Source: Psychrobacter aestuarii (GTDB lineage Bacteria; Pseudomonadota; Gammaproteobacteria; Pseudomonadales; Moraxellaceae). Taken from it: a DNA stretch of 64,000 nucleotides. A model generated the notes under the pieces. The model saw only the letters and a list, made by a program, of their open reading frames with translations. It was not told where the DNA came from and did not search any database. Shown here piece after piece: positions 19,625 through 27,930 of the stretch (positions within the stretch are counted from its first letter, which is position 1; the number at the start of each line of letters is the position of its first letter). The translations under genes were made by a program, and so were the position numbers. The DNA is taken from the NCBI RefSeq assembly GCF_904846035.1, contig NZ_CAJGYT010000001.1:1-64000 (forward strand), read 5' to 3'.

Positions 19625-20035
19625 TGCGCCACTGTCTTGATGACGATAGTCGCTTTCAATGGCTTGTTCATTCTCAGTAGCAAAGAGGCTAGGGCGCGTC
19701 TCAGACAAGAGACTGCCTGTATTGATTAAATGCTCACCATCACCAATCGACTGTATAAGGGTTTGGTCATTAGCACGGTGGGTGAAGTGTGTGCCATAGC
19801 TTGCACCCGCCTGTGCTTCTAAACGGTGGATGGGCTGGGTGCTGGTATCCACAACTACCATGCTAATTGGGATTTATGTGGTTACGGCTATCACTGTCAT
19901 CTTGTGGCTTTATGAGTCCTGTCATTGCAGGGACGTACGGTCTGGTGTATAGCGCGCCAACCCACGGTGTGTCTGTGGTAATGAGACGTAGTTGGGTTAA
20001 GTGGCTACCCGCGTCAAGCATGGAAGCGCGACATC
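19625..20035 (-). pseudogene. vgrG remnant A (middle part)
   Basis: DNA closely matches 25405-25810 of the intact vgrG (about residues 388-523). The upstream half is out of frame because of small indels. The reading frame of the downstream half ([20 protein letters not shown]...) runs directly into the acetyltransferase remnant at SGA|VISSR. It is a chimeric relic rather than a gene. Confidence 0.85.
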
Positions 20036-20072
20036 AGAAGTTAACAGCCTAAATTATTAAATACTTTGTGCT

Positions 20073-20093
20073 AACTTATAATTAGGATAAGTT
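20073..20093. repeat. Small perfect inverted repeat
   Basis: aacttat-aattagg-ataagtt, downstream of the Tai4-like gene on the minus strand. It may act as a weak terminator. Confidence 0.5.
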
Positions 20094-20176
20094 CACCACC
20101 TTGTATGAAATTAAAATATAGTAAGTTAATACTAATCGGTTTATATTATTACTTGTAGCGGTACTTGAATAATTAT

Positions 20177-20566
20177 TTATAGATCGCTTTCTGTTATATA
20201 TTTATCAAAAGACTCTATAAATAATTTATATTTTTGACTATTATATAGTTCTAGACAAGAGTATGTTATATTGTTGCCATTAAACTCTTTGAAATTATTT
20301 TTTTCTATATTTTCTTTTATATATGATTGTGTTTTCTCATATACATCTGGATCGTTGTGGTTGCCATTCTCAAAGTAGATTCCTTGAGCCCTAGCGTAGT
20401 CCAAATGCGAAATATTATTCTCTTGAGCTATTATTTTCATACAGTAAGAAAAACCATAGTTTTGTAAGGATAGTCTTGATGAACTTATATAGTTGTTATC
20501 TTGAGAATAGCAAGATTGGCAGAGTAGAGATAGAATCATAATTATTGAGTAGCTAAATATTTTCAT
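20177..20566 (-). CDS. Tai4-like T6SS amidase immunity protein
   Basis: 129 residues from ATG 20566, which overlaps by one base (TAATG) the stop of a degraded upstream frame. A signal peptide or lipoprotein-like start (SYSIIMILSLLCQSCYS) gives periplasmic location. The mature part has the Tai4 layout as I recall it: YGFSYCMKI, then AQGIYFENGNHNDPDVYEKT, then NNITYSCLELYNSQKYKLF, with paired Cys. Tai4 proteins bind and block Tae4 peptidoglycan amidases in the periplasm. The gene is strongly AT-rich. Its frame is intact although the upstream effector gene is broken. Confidence 0.65.
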   Translation of the reverse strand: MKIFSYSIIMILSLLCQSCYSQDNNYISSSRLSLQNYGFSYCMKIIAQENNISHLDYARAQGIYFENGNHNDPDVYEKTQSYIKENIEKNNFKEFNGNNITYSCLELYNSQKYKLFIESFDKYITESDL

Positions 20567-20752
20567 TATTTTATTTCCCAAAATAAGATTTTTTCTGTTT
20601 TAGCAGGTGCGTGAGGAGTAAAATAGCAACTATCACCACATGTATTTTCATTCCATAAAGTTTATTGCTTATATTAGCTATGGATGTGTTGGTATAATCA
20701 ATGTCTAAATCGTCTGAAATTTAAACTGCGCCTTATATATCGCTTCTGCTAA
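20566..20752 (-). pseudogene. Degraded effector gene end, probably Tae4 amidase
   Basis: The minus strand directly before the immunity gene reads TLWNENTCGDSCYFTPHA then PAKTEKILFWEIK and stop, the TAA sharing its last A with the immunity ATG. An LWN segment followed by a Cys-rich loop and a terminal FWE(I/L) resembles the end of Tae4 amidases. Upstream, all three frames are broken by stops (for example YKQ-stop before TLW). The pairing with a Tai4-like gene supports the reading. The rest of the gene is gone, replaced by the inverted-repeat element. Confidence 0.45.
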
Positions 20753-20899
20753 TATAGTCAAGTCTAAATAAAAGAGATACAGGACAAGAAATTCATTTGA
20801 TTCAACACTATTTTCCTTGCTTGCTGTGATTACGTCTCCAGAGGCTAAGAAAAATAACGTTGAATCTCATTGTATCGATTTTATGGTGAACCGACTATA
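20753..20899. mobile_element. Correia-like miniature inverted-repeat element, 147 bp
   Basis: The element begins tatagtc and ends gactata. The two ends, read inward, align over about 60 bases: tatagtc, a taaa-rich stretch, gatac, then attcaac, ct/gttattttt and cttgc/cttagc. The flanking TA fits a TA target duplication, as in MITEs of the IS630/Tc1 group. The TATAGT start, length and a ggacaag segment resemble the Correia elements of Neisseria. It has no coding capacity. One end supplies the stop codon (TAG) that closes vgrG remnant B. Confidence 0.65.
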
Positions 20900-21705
20900 A
20901 GCTAGGCAACCCCGCCAACCCAAGCCCATCCATTCCGCCACCCGCTTTACTGTGCTTACCAGCCTTTTCCGTAAACTGATTGGCACTGATCGTAATATTC
21001 GCGCCCTCTAAGACGATGCTGGCACCGCCTACTGTCAGTGTGATCTTATCATTCGCTACCACCTCAATAGCTTGCGTTGATGAGGCAATATTGACATCCT
21101 GCTTTGCCGTTGCCTCAAGCTTACCCGTATGGGCGGAGAGTAAGATATTGTCTTTTGCATTGGTCATACTGACGCTGCCATCAGCGACTATAGTCATGGC
21201 TTGGTTACTGACTTGGCTATAGCTGTCACCGCTGGTGAGGATATAGTCACCTTGGGTTGTACTGAGCATCTCACCCATAGTACGGGTAATGAGGGTCTCT
21301 GTACTGCTGTAGCTGATATCGGCAGCACTGTCTATCAAGGTAAAAGGCGTCTCTTGACGCGTCTTGGTTCGCTGCGCCTCACTGATAGTCTCTAACTGGG
21401 TTTTGATGTCGTTATGGTCATTGACGGTTTTAACGAGACCTTTTGCCAGTTGCGTTAGACGCCCGGTCAGATGTTGACCACCGAGGGCGGTTTGAGTAAG
21501 GGTCGGGGTGTGGTGCTGATAGTCATGCTCCCCAGATTGCAGATGCGTTTGTGGATACGTTGATAGTGACAGCGCTTCGCCTGTCTTAACGCTGATTTGT
21601 GCGTCTGTCGATAGCTGTATGCCATCACGCTTGGCAGTGGTGTCTGTAGCGAGGTCAATGATGCCCATTTTTACCTGTGACGCGGTGCTGCTTTTGACTA
21701 GTAAT
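20895..21705 (-). pseudogene. vgrG remnant B (DUF2345 part)
   Basis: 257 open codons that match residues about 541-806 of the intact VgrG with few changes, from the MGIIDLATDTTAKRDG segment to GMDGLGLAGLP. Homology stops at about 21705 upstream and at the inverted-repeat element downstream. It lacks the N-terminal hub domains and spike start, so it cannot form a VgrG alone. It could serve as a template for recombination with the intact gene. Confidence 0.85.
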
Positions 21706-21795
21706 TGATAACTACTACTATAAATTGGCTGAATAAAAATTTTTATATAATTTTCGAATACTATTTTTTATTAGGCTCTAATGTCACTGTATACC

Positions 21796-22303
21796 CTATA
21801 AACAAAGCAAATTAATCATTATAGTATTTTCGCTTTGGCAAAAATCTTGTATTGACAACGGTATCTTCTTTCCAAAAAATATAAGGTTTTTTTGCTCTAG
21901 TACATAAGTATCCTCGGTGTTATAATTGTATATAGAGAACTTTATTGCATCCATACCGTATTCTTTTTCATATATACTTGTAGGTATAGTAATGTTTATC
22001 TTATCTTGATATTCTCCATCATAAATAGTATGGCTCAAAGAATTGGAGTACAAACTTATATGAGAGTTTTTAGGAGGGTTGATTCCATGGAAGCCAATTT
22101 GTACGACTTATTTTTTTTATTTGATATAACTTTTACATACTCAAGATTATCAGAATTCTGGTGTTTTTCTGTTTTTAAAATTTCTTCATAACTTTCTTTA
22201 CTGTGATTAAATACTTTCATATTAACTGTACTTTTGTATAAGATTACTGCAAAAATAATAAATAATACTGAGGCTAAAGATATTAAAATAGTCTTTTTTT
22301 CAT
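21796..22303 (-). pseudogene. Frameshifted small membrane-anchored protein, immunity-like
   Basis: An ATG at 22303 is followed by seven A residues; with one more A the frame reads MKKKTILISLASVLFIIFAV and continues open for about 75 codons (KSTVNMKVFNHSKESYEEI...). A second shift near 22070 moves to the frame INPPKNSHISLYSNSLSHTI, which runs to a stop at 21796. Together it would be a protein of about 165 residues with an N-terminal membrane anchor, similar in size and plan to the likely immunity protein at 22699-23196. Sequencing error in the A run is possible. Confidence 0.5.
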
Positions 22304-22335
22304 AATTAGCTCTATTATAGAACCTTAATAGGTTG

Positions 22336-22650
22336 CTATTTTTTACGAAATATTGCCATATGTGAGGGTAGCTCTGTAGGCGTGTCAGCAGCTGTTGGTA
22401 AATATTGACCACCATCATTACGCCAAAGCGCATATCCGTTTGTCTCTTCACCTCGAGCCCCAGAAACGAAAGGAATACCATTTTCTGTTAATCCATCATG
22501 TTTTATTATGAGAGCTTGATCATTGGTGCGGTGGGCAAGGTGCGTACCGTAGCTTGCGTTTCTAACCGATGGATAGGCTGGACGCTGGCATCCATGACCG
22601 TCATTCGAGTTGAAGTCATGTGGTTACGTCTATCACTATTTTTAAATATG
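22336..22650 (-). pseudogene. vgrG remnant C fused to an unknown effector tail
   Basis: 22514-22650 matches residues about 433-476 of VgrG (RNHMTSTRMTVMDASVQPIHRLE), with a 10-base deletion that shifts frame. From ASYGTHLAHRTNDQALI the frame passes without interruption into an unrelated sequence (IKHDGLTENGIPFVSGARG, then GYALWRNDGGQYLPTAADTP) ending RKK-stop at 22336. The second part looks like the end of a different effector gene; I do not recognise its family. Confidence 0.65.
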
Positions 22651-22698
22651 TCTTCTCTAACCTATATGCCATTAAATAAATATTAGCTAAGTCAATGA

Positions 22699-23196
22699 TT
22701 AATTTTGATAAACTATGCTATCTATTGTATTTTCTCTTAAATCTTTTCTTGTAGTATCTATGTTGCGGACTCTTATTGGAGTGCTGAAAAAGAATTCTTT
22801 TCTAAATCCAAATATATTCTCATAATTTATTAAAATATAACATATTTCATATATATTTTTATTATCAGCTTCTATAGCTCCAATTTCGCACACTCTCGGA
22901 GAAGCTCCTTCTATAGATTCATAATCAGTGTTTATTATTTTTGAGTAAACCGCCTCATTTGTTTTTGCGTCAGCATATATATATAATGTTCTAATATTTG
23001 GATTTATTCTACATCGATAAAGAATATACTCTTTTTCAATACTATTCCCGTTTCTAAATTCTCTTGTCGATGACTTATTGCAATTTTCTGAATTTATAAA
23101 ATTGCTCTCTATTTTTTTTGCCTTTAAGGTTGTAATAAAAAAAATAGAAATTGTAACAGATATTATAAATCCAAAAGTTATTAGTAATAGCTTCAC
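22699..23196 (-). CDS. Probable T6SS immunity protein (unknown family)
   Basis: 165 residues starting with GTG, with AAGGAT 6 bases upstream. It lies 9 bases after the effector-like gene, so the two are surely cotranscribed. An N-terminal membrane helix (LLLITFGFIISVTISIFFITTL) directs it to the inner membrane with the rest in the periplasm. Four Cys are spread through the mature part. It is strongly AT-rich, unlike the T6SS core. The family is not recognised. The immunity role is inferred from position, size and anchor. Confidence 0.55.
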   Translation of the reverse strand: MKLLLITFGFIISVTISIFFITTLKAKKIESNFINSENCNKSSTREFRNGNSIEKEYILYRCRINPNIRTLYIYADAKTNEAVYSKIINTDYESIEGASPRVCEIGAIEADNKNIYEICYILINYENIFGFRKEFFFSTPIRVRNIDTTRKDLRENTIDSIVYQN

Positions 23197-23205
23197 TATA
23201 AATCC

Positions 23206-24321
23206 TTATTTACTTATAAAAAACTCTCTATATTTTCTTTCCATATTACGCATAGTTATTTCAGTTATTTCAGTCCAAACTACCATATCTTGACCTTTAT
23301 TGTATAATTTTCTATATTCTTGATAATGTCTATTGAATACTGGATATAATATTTTCTCCGGAATAAATGTACTATAATATTCACCTGTTCTTGAATGTCT
23401 ATGAGTGTTTATATTATTTTCTTTATCCTTTATTAAAACATTAAAGTCAAAATTTTCTTTGTTCCAATGACCTAGATAGTCGTCCGGATTACCACCCTTG
23501 ATAATAAAATCGTAACTATCGATTGCATAGCATATAAAAGAATCAATAATAACTCTATAGCCATTGGTTTCTGGTATTATTGTGTAGTCTCCTATAGCAG
23601 CATAAATAGCAAAAGAGCCAAAAGTAGCCCAAAGATCATCAATTTCATAATTATTTGATATATAAGTATTGGTTTGTGAAATAATTCCTTTATCTATAGT
23701 ATAAAATTGAAATTGATATTTCTTATGAAATTTTTTAAGAAGTCTTGAATTATTTTCAGAACTTTTTGTTATTTTTTTTAATTCATCGTAGTTGCTCCTA
23801 TATGTATATTTTTTCCCAATAGACACTGATTGTATTATGTTTTTTTTGTCAATTGCTAGTTCAAATTGCTTGCTTGCAGCTGCACTTGTTAATGTTTTTC
23901 CTAGTGCATTTACACCATCTCTATATCTTTGAAATTTTTTAAGCCATTGATGATTAAATATCTTAGGTTCATACAAAATAAGACTAGATCTTACTTCTGA
24001 CCATTGACCTTTTTCTTCAGGATTCATCGATAGATTTACACCATTTAACCATTTTTCATTAAGATATGCAGCTTTATTCCATTGCTTTTTACGCATTACT
24101 GAAGGTATATCTGTAAGCTTAAATAGATTTGAGTTAATAGTTTTTTTGTTGTTTTTATTGTTGGGCGTTAACGTAGTTTGGCAAAGCTGTTCGGCAGTGC
24201 ATTTTAAAGTAAATTTTTTTTTGGTATTTTTTTCTATACCGGTTAAATATATGGTTCCATCTAGATTCTTCTTAAAAGATATTAATGATATTTCATGACT
24301 ATTTGACATATGGTTATCCAA
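23206..24321 (-). CDS. DUF6402-like T6SS effector or cargo protein
   Basis: 371 residues; the ATG at 24321 overlaps the end of vgrG by 8 bases. It contains a segment like those I recall in DUF6402 proteins: LTDIPSVMRKKQWNKAAYLNEKWLNG near residue 70 (written here only in part for the motif IPSVMRKKQW), then WATFGSFAIYAAI, a DSYDF segment, YLGHWN and a terminal RHYQEYRKLYNKGQDMVVWT. DUF6402 genes commonly follow vgrG genes. Toxic activity is not established from the sequence. There is no signal peptide, as expected of a VgrG-delivered cargo. It is very AT-rich, so recently acquired. Confidence 0.65.
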   Translation of the reverse strand: MDNHMSNSHEISLISFKKNLDGTIYLTGIEKNTKKKFTLKCTAEQLCQTTLTPNNKNNKKTINSNLFKLTDIPSVMRKKQWNKAAYLNEKWLNGVNLSMNPEEKGQWSEVRSSLILYEPKIFNHQWLKKFQRYRDGVNALGKTLTSAAASKQFELAIDKKNIIQSVSIGKKYTYRSNYDELKKITKSSENNSRLLKKFHKKYQFQFYTIDKGIISQTNTYISNNYEIDDLWATFGSFAIYAAIGDYTIIPETNGYRVIIDSFICYAIDSYDFIIKGGNPDDYLGHWNKENFDFNVLIKDKENNINTHRHSRTGEYYSTFIPEKILYPVFNRHYQEYRKLYNKGQDMVVWTEITEITMRNMERKYREFFISK

Positions 24322-26974
24322 TAAATACTTCTAACTGAGGGGGGGTTAATAAAATAATATCTTCTTGTTTATCTTCGATGATTTGTGGAGTTTTGCCTTC
24401 TCGATCGGTTCTAATGAATTCCATATCACCGTTGGCTCTTTTAATCCATAGGTCTTGATCTGCTATAGGTTGTTTGCTTTCTTCTTCTAACAGTTGAAAA
24501 CCTTCGCCATATATAAGACTTAACAAGCTGTCGGTAGTTTTTAGTAGCTCTTTAGGCAACCCCGCCAACCCAAGCCCATCCATTCCGCCACCCGCTTTAC
24601 TGTGCTTACCTGCCTTTTCCGTAAACTGATTGGCACTGATGGTAATATTTGCGCCCTCTAAGACGATGCTGGCACCGCCTGCGGTAAGCGTGATCTTATC
24701 ATTCGCCACCACCTCGACCGCTTGGGTCGAGGAGGCAATATTGACATCCTGTTTTGCCGTTGCTTCAAGCTTACCTGTATGTGCGGAGAGTAGGATATTA
24801 TCCTTAGCATTCGTCATACTGATGCTGCCATCAGCGACAGTGGTCATGGCTTCGTTACTCACTTGGCTGTAGCTGTCACCGCTGGTCAGTATATAGTCAC
24901 CTTGGGTTGTACTGAGCATCTCACCCATAGTACGGGTAATGAGGGTCTCTGTACTGCTGTAGCTGATATCGGCAGCGCTGTCTATCAGGGTAAAGGGCGT
25001 CTCTTGATGCGTCTTGGTTTGCTGCTCCTCACTGATAGTCTCTAGCTGGGTTTTAATGTCGTTATGGTCATTGACGGCTTTACCCAGTCCCTTTGCCAGT
25101 TGTGTTAAGCGTTCAGCCAAGTGTTGTCCACCAAGGGCAGTTTGGGTAAGGGTCGGGGTGTGGTGCTGATAGTCATGCTCTCCAGATTGCAGATGCGTTT
25201 GTGGGTATGTTGAGAGTGACAGTGCTTTGCCTGTTTTGATGCTAATTTGTGCGTCTGTCGATAGCTGTATGCCGTCACGCTTGGCAGTGGTGTCTGTAGC
25301 GGGGTCAATGATGCCCATTTTTACCTGTGACGTGGTGCTGCCTTTGACTTGCCATTGAGAGTGCGCTTGCATGTCTCGATGGTCAGTGACCCATTCCGTG
25401 AGTGCGCCACTCTCTTGATGACGATAGCCGCTTTCAATGGCTTGCTCGTTCTCAGTAGCAAAGAGGCTAGGACGCATCTCAGACAGTAGGCTGCCTGCAT
25501 TGATTAAATGCTCGCCATCACCAATCGACTGTATAAGGGTTTGATCCTCAGCGCGGTGGGTAAAGTGCGTGCCATAACTTGCGCCTGCCTGTGCTTCTAA
25601 CCGATGGATAGGCTGGGCGCTGGTATCCATGACCGCCATGCGAGTTGGAGTCATGTGGTTGCGGCTATCACTGTCATCTTGCGACTCGGTGAGTCCTGTC
25701 ATTGCAGGAACGTATGGTCTGGTGTATAGCGTTCCAACCCACGGTGTGTCGGCGGTAATAAGACGCAGCTGGGTTAAGTGGCTACCCGCGTCGAGCATGG
25801 AAGCATGGCGCTGTTGATGCCGCGTGCTTAGTGTCAATCCTGTAATGTGCGCTAGGCTATTGCGCGCTAGATGGGTGATATGGGTTACGCGATAATGCTG
25901 ATTAAGACTGTCATGTCCTGTTAAGTGAAAGGTGTCTGCAACTCCCAAGTCATTCACCACAGATAAAGCATCATAGTGATGGTGCTGAGTATGAATGGCG
26001 TCGGTCAATATCTGCGCGTCATCCACGCTATGGGTATCAATCACGGGCGCAAATGCCGCAGGAGTATCGATGGTCAGTCCCGATGAGACGACTGAGGCAT
26101 CGTAGACAGGCGCACTCATCGTTTGTTGTCTGCTGTGCGTCACGCCTGTCACATCAAAGCGATCGGCATACACATGCGCAGGTATCACATGAACGGATTG
26201 GTTTAGGCTCAAGACGGGTGCTTGTACGCGGTCATGCAACGCTTGATGATAGCGAATTGCACCGAGATTACGACTGATAGTATCGTCTTCAGTAGGTTGG
26301 GCATTGGTAATCACGAGGGTCGGCGGACTGTGCTCAGGCGTATTCTCATGCCGCAGATAAGCGCTTAGACCTTGACGCGATAAACGCTCGCAAATATGCG
26401 CCCAGTCGCTTTGTTGCCACTGCGTCATACGTGCAGGCGTCCAGGTTTGATTGGCGTCATCAATTATACTGACATCTACTACTGATAGGCGCTCTGCGGT
26501 CATGATGATAACATCGGTTTGTATATCCACATGTGCGCGCTGATGCGTGTGTAATTGATGAGTGATAGGCTGCGCCAGTAGACGGTAATAGCCATAGCTG
26601 CCTTCGTGATCAATCTGTCTGATGGCAATGAGATGCAAATGACGATATGCCATACCATTTGGCGTCTCGTAGCTGATGGTCAGTGGCGAGCCAATGAGTG
26701 GTGCTACCGAGGTAAACGGCGTATGGTGCTGCTCATGGATATAGGCATGGATAACATAGGTGTCTATGCCATGCTGCTCGGCGTTGTCTGCCTCGTTTGC
26801 ATTAAGCAGTTGTAATATTTTCGCTTCATTGTGCGCTTCGATTAATGACTGCTGCCACTGCTGATGTGAAGTAACTTCTAACACACTACTGGCATAAGCT
26901 GCCTGTGTGCTGCGCTCACTGGTATACAGCCTATCACCATGCATGGGCAAAACAGTATTGATAAGACGAAACAT
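24314..26974 (-). CDS. vgrG: VgrG spike protein with variable C-terminal tail
   Basis: 886 residues. The N-terminal gp27-like hub part (about 1-390) is divergent but keeps the VgrG pattern (SPLTISYETPNGMAYRHLHLIAIRQ; DWAHICERLSRQGLSAYLRHE). A gp5-like part follows, then a DUF2345-type beta-repeat region (about 550-790; DILLSAHTGKLEATAKQDV; NDKITLTAGGASIVLEGANI). The last 80 residues (FQLLEEESKQPIAD..., TDREGKTPQI) look like a transthyretin-like adaptor that holds cargo. This tail is AT-rich like the effector gene, whereas the body is not. VgrG sits at the tip of the Hcp tube and carries effectors. Confidence 0.88.
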   Translation of the reverse strand: MFRLINTVLPMHGDRLYTSERSTQAAYASSVLEVTSHQQWQQSLIEAHNEAKILQLLNANEADNAEQHGIDTYVIHAYIHEQHHTPFTSVAPLIGSPLTISYETPNGMAYRHLHLIAIRQIDHEGSYGYYRLLAQPITHQLHTHQRAHVDIQTDVIIMTAERLSVVDVSIIDDANQTWTPARMTQWQQSDWAHICERLSRQGLSAYLRHENTPEHSPPTLVITNAQPTEDDTISRNLGAIRYHQALHDRVQAPVLSLNQSVHVIPAHVYADRFDVTGVTHSRQQTMSAPVYDASVVSSGLTIDTPAAFAPVIDTHSVDDAQILTDAIHTQHHHYDALSVVNDLGVADTFHLTGHDSLNQHYRVTHITHLARNSLAHITGLTLSTRHQQRHASMLDAGSHLTQLRLITADTPWVGTLYTRPYVPAMTGLTESQDDSDSRNHMTPTRMAVMDTSAQPIHRLEAQAGASYGTHFTHRAEDQTLIQSIGDGEHLINAGSLLSEMRPSLFATENEQAIESGYRHQESGALTEWVTDHRDMQAHSQWQVKGSTTSQVKMGIIDPATDTTAKRDGIQLSTDAQISIKTGKALSLSTYPQTHLQSGEHDYQHHTPTLTQTALGGQHLAERLTQLAKGLGKAVNDHNDIKTQLETISEEQQTKTHQETPFTLIDSAADISYSSTETLITRTMGEMLSTTQGDYILTSGDSYSQVSNEAMTTVADGSISMTNAKDNILLSAHTGKLEATAKQDVNIASSTQAVEVVANDKITLTAGGASIVLEGANITISANQFTEKAGKHSKAGGGMDGLGLAGLPKELLKTTDSLLSLIYGEGFQLLEEESKQPIADQDLWIKRANGDMEFIRTDREGKTPQIIEDKQEDIILLTPPQLEVFIG

Positions 26975-27037
26975 AACAAGTGTCCCTGTAACTTGTTGGT
27001 ATATCTTGAAAAAAGTGCGCTGCTAAGTAGAGATTAT

Positions 27038-27871
27038 TTAATCGTTAACCGTAAATTCAATACGGCGATTGCGCGTGCGCCCAGCTTCGGTATCATTGGT
27101 AGCGATGGGATCGGTATCCCCTTTGCCTGCCGTGCTCAGCCTTGACGTATCGATATTTCGACCGATAAGATATTGTTTAACTGCTTCAGCGCGCTGATTG
27201 GACAGCAGCAAGTTGGCATTGGCGTTACCCGTATTGTCCGTATGACCTGTAATAGTAACCGACTTATCACCGACACGACCCAGCGCGTCTGCCATGTCAT
27301 CTAAAATACCCAAACCAAGCGGTGTCAGATTGGCACTGCCTGACTCAAACTCTACAATGCGGTCGCCAAGCGTCTCATCAATCAAGCGTTGCTCGCCCTC
27401 AACCACCACTAAATTATTTTCAAGCTGGTACAAATCGGTCAAGCGCGTATGGATACGATTTTGAATGGCTTGTTTGTGTTCATGGCTATTGACTTTGCCA
27501 TGTAGGCTGATGGTCGTACCGTTGATATCAATACGACCCTGACGGATGTTAGCAATATCGCTATCAATGATAGAAGTCGTCACTTGCTGCCAATTGGTCG
27601 GCAAGTTAATACTAGAGCGTACTTCCACCTCATCGGTGACGGTGCGGTTGGGATACTGTTTTTGTAGCTTGTCAATCAGTTGTTGCTTGTCTGACTGTGT
27701 GGCGACCACCCCTTTGATAACCACAGGAATACTGCTGTTGTCCACGGTTTCATGCTGGTCGGCGAGCACCAACATACTGACAGAGACACTGGTCGCTATC
27801 AGCGCACAGATGCCTTTTTTGTAGCATCTGGTTTTGCTGCTACGTGAAGGGATTAAATTAGAAATCAACAT
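27038..27871 (-). CDS. tagN: TagN-like OmpA-family peptidoglycan-binding protein of T6SS
   Basis: 277 residues from ATG 27871, chosen for an AAAGAGATG ribosome site; a 15-codon extension is not supported. An N-terminal membrane or signal segment (about 14-38) is followed by two BON-like repeats (about 45-165) and an OmpA C-terminal domain (about 170-277) with the peptidoglycan-binding pattern TGHTDNTGNANANLLLSNQRAEAV and RNRRIEF (cited in part). It should anchor the T6SS membrane complex to the cell wall. It lies 59 bases after tagF in the tssM-tagF-tagN order known from Acinetobacter. Confidence 0.8.
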   Translation of the reverse strand: MLISNLIPSRSSKTRCYKKGICALIATSVSVSMLVLADQHETVDNSSIPVVIKGVVATQSDKQQLIDKLQKQYPNRTVTDEVEVRSSINLPTNWQQVTTSIIDSDIANIRQGRIDINGTTISLHGKVNSHEHKQAIQNRIHTRLTDLYQLENNLVVVEGEQRLIDETLGDRIVEFESGSANLTPLGLGILDDMADALGRVGDKSVTITGHTDNTGNANANLLLSNQRAEAVKQYLIGRNIDTSRLSTAGKGDTDPIATNDTEAGRTRNRRIEFTVND

Positions 27872-27930
27872 AACGACATCTCTTTTATCAGTAGTGACCA
27901 AAGGCATAATAAACAATGAAAGAGCAAAAC

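Noticed and set aside
24863..25045. Small plus-strand frames inside vgrG and its remnants
   Set aside because: The same antisense frames recur in each vgrG copy simply because the DNA is duplicated.
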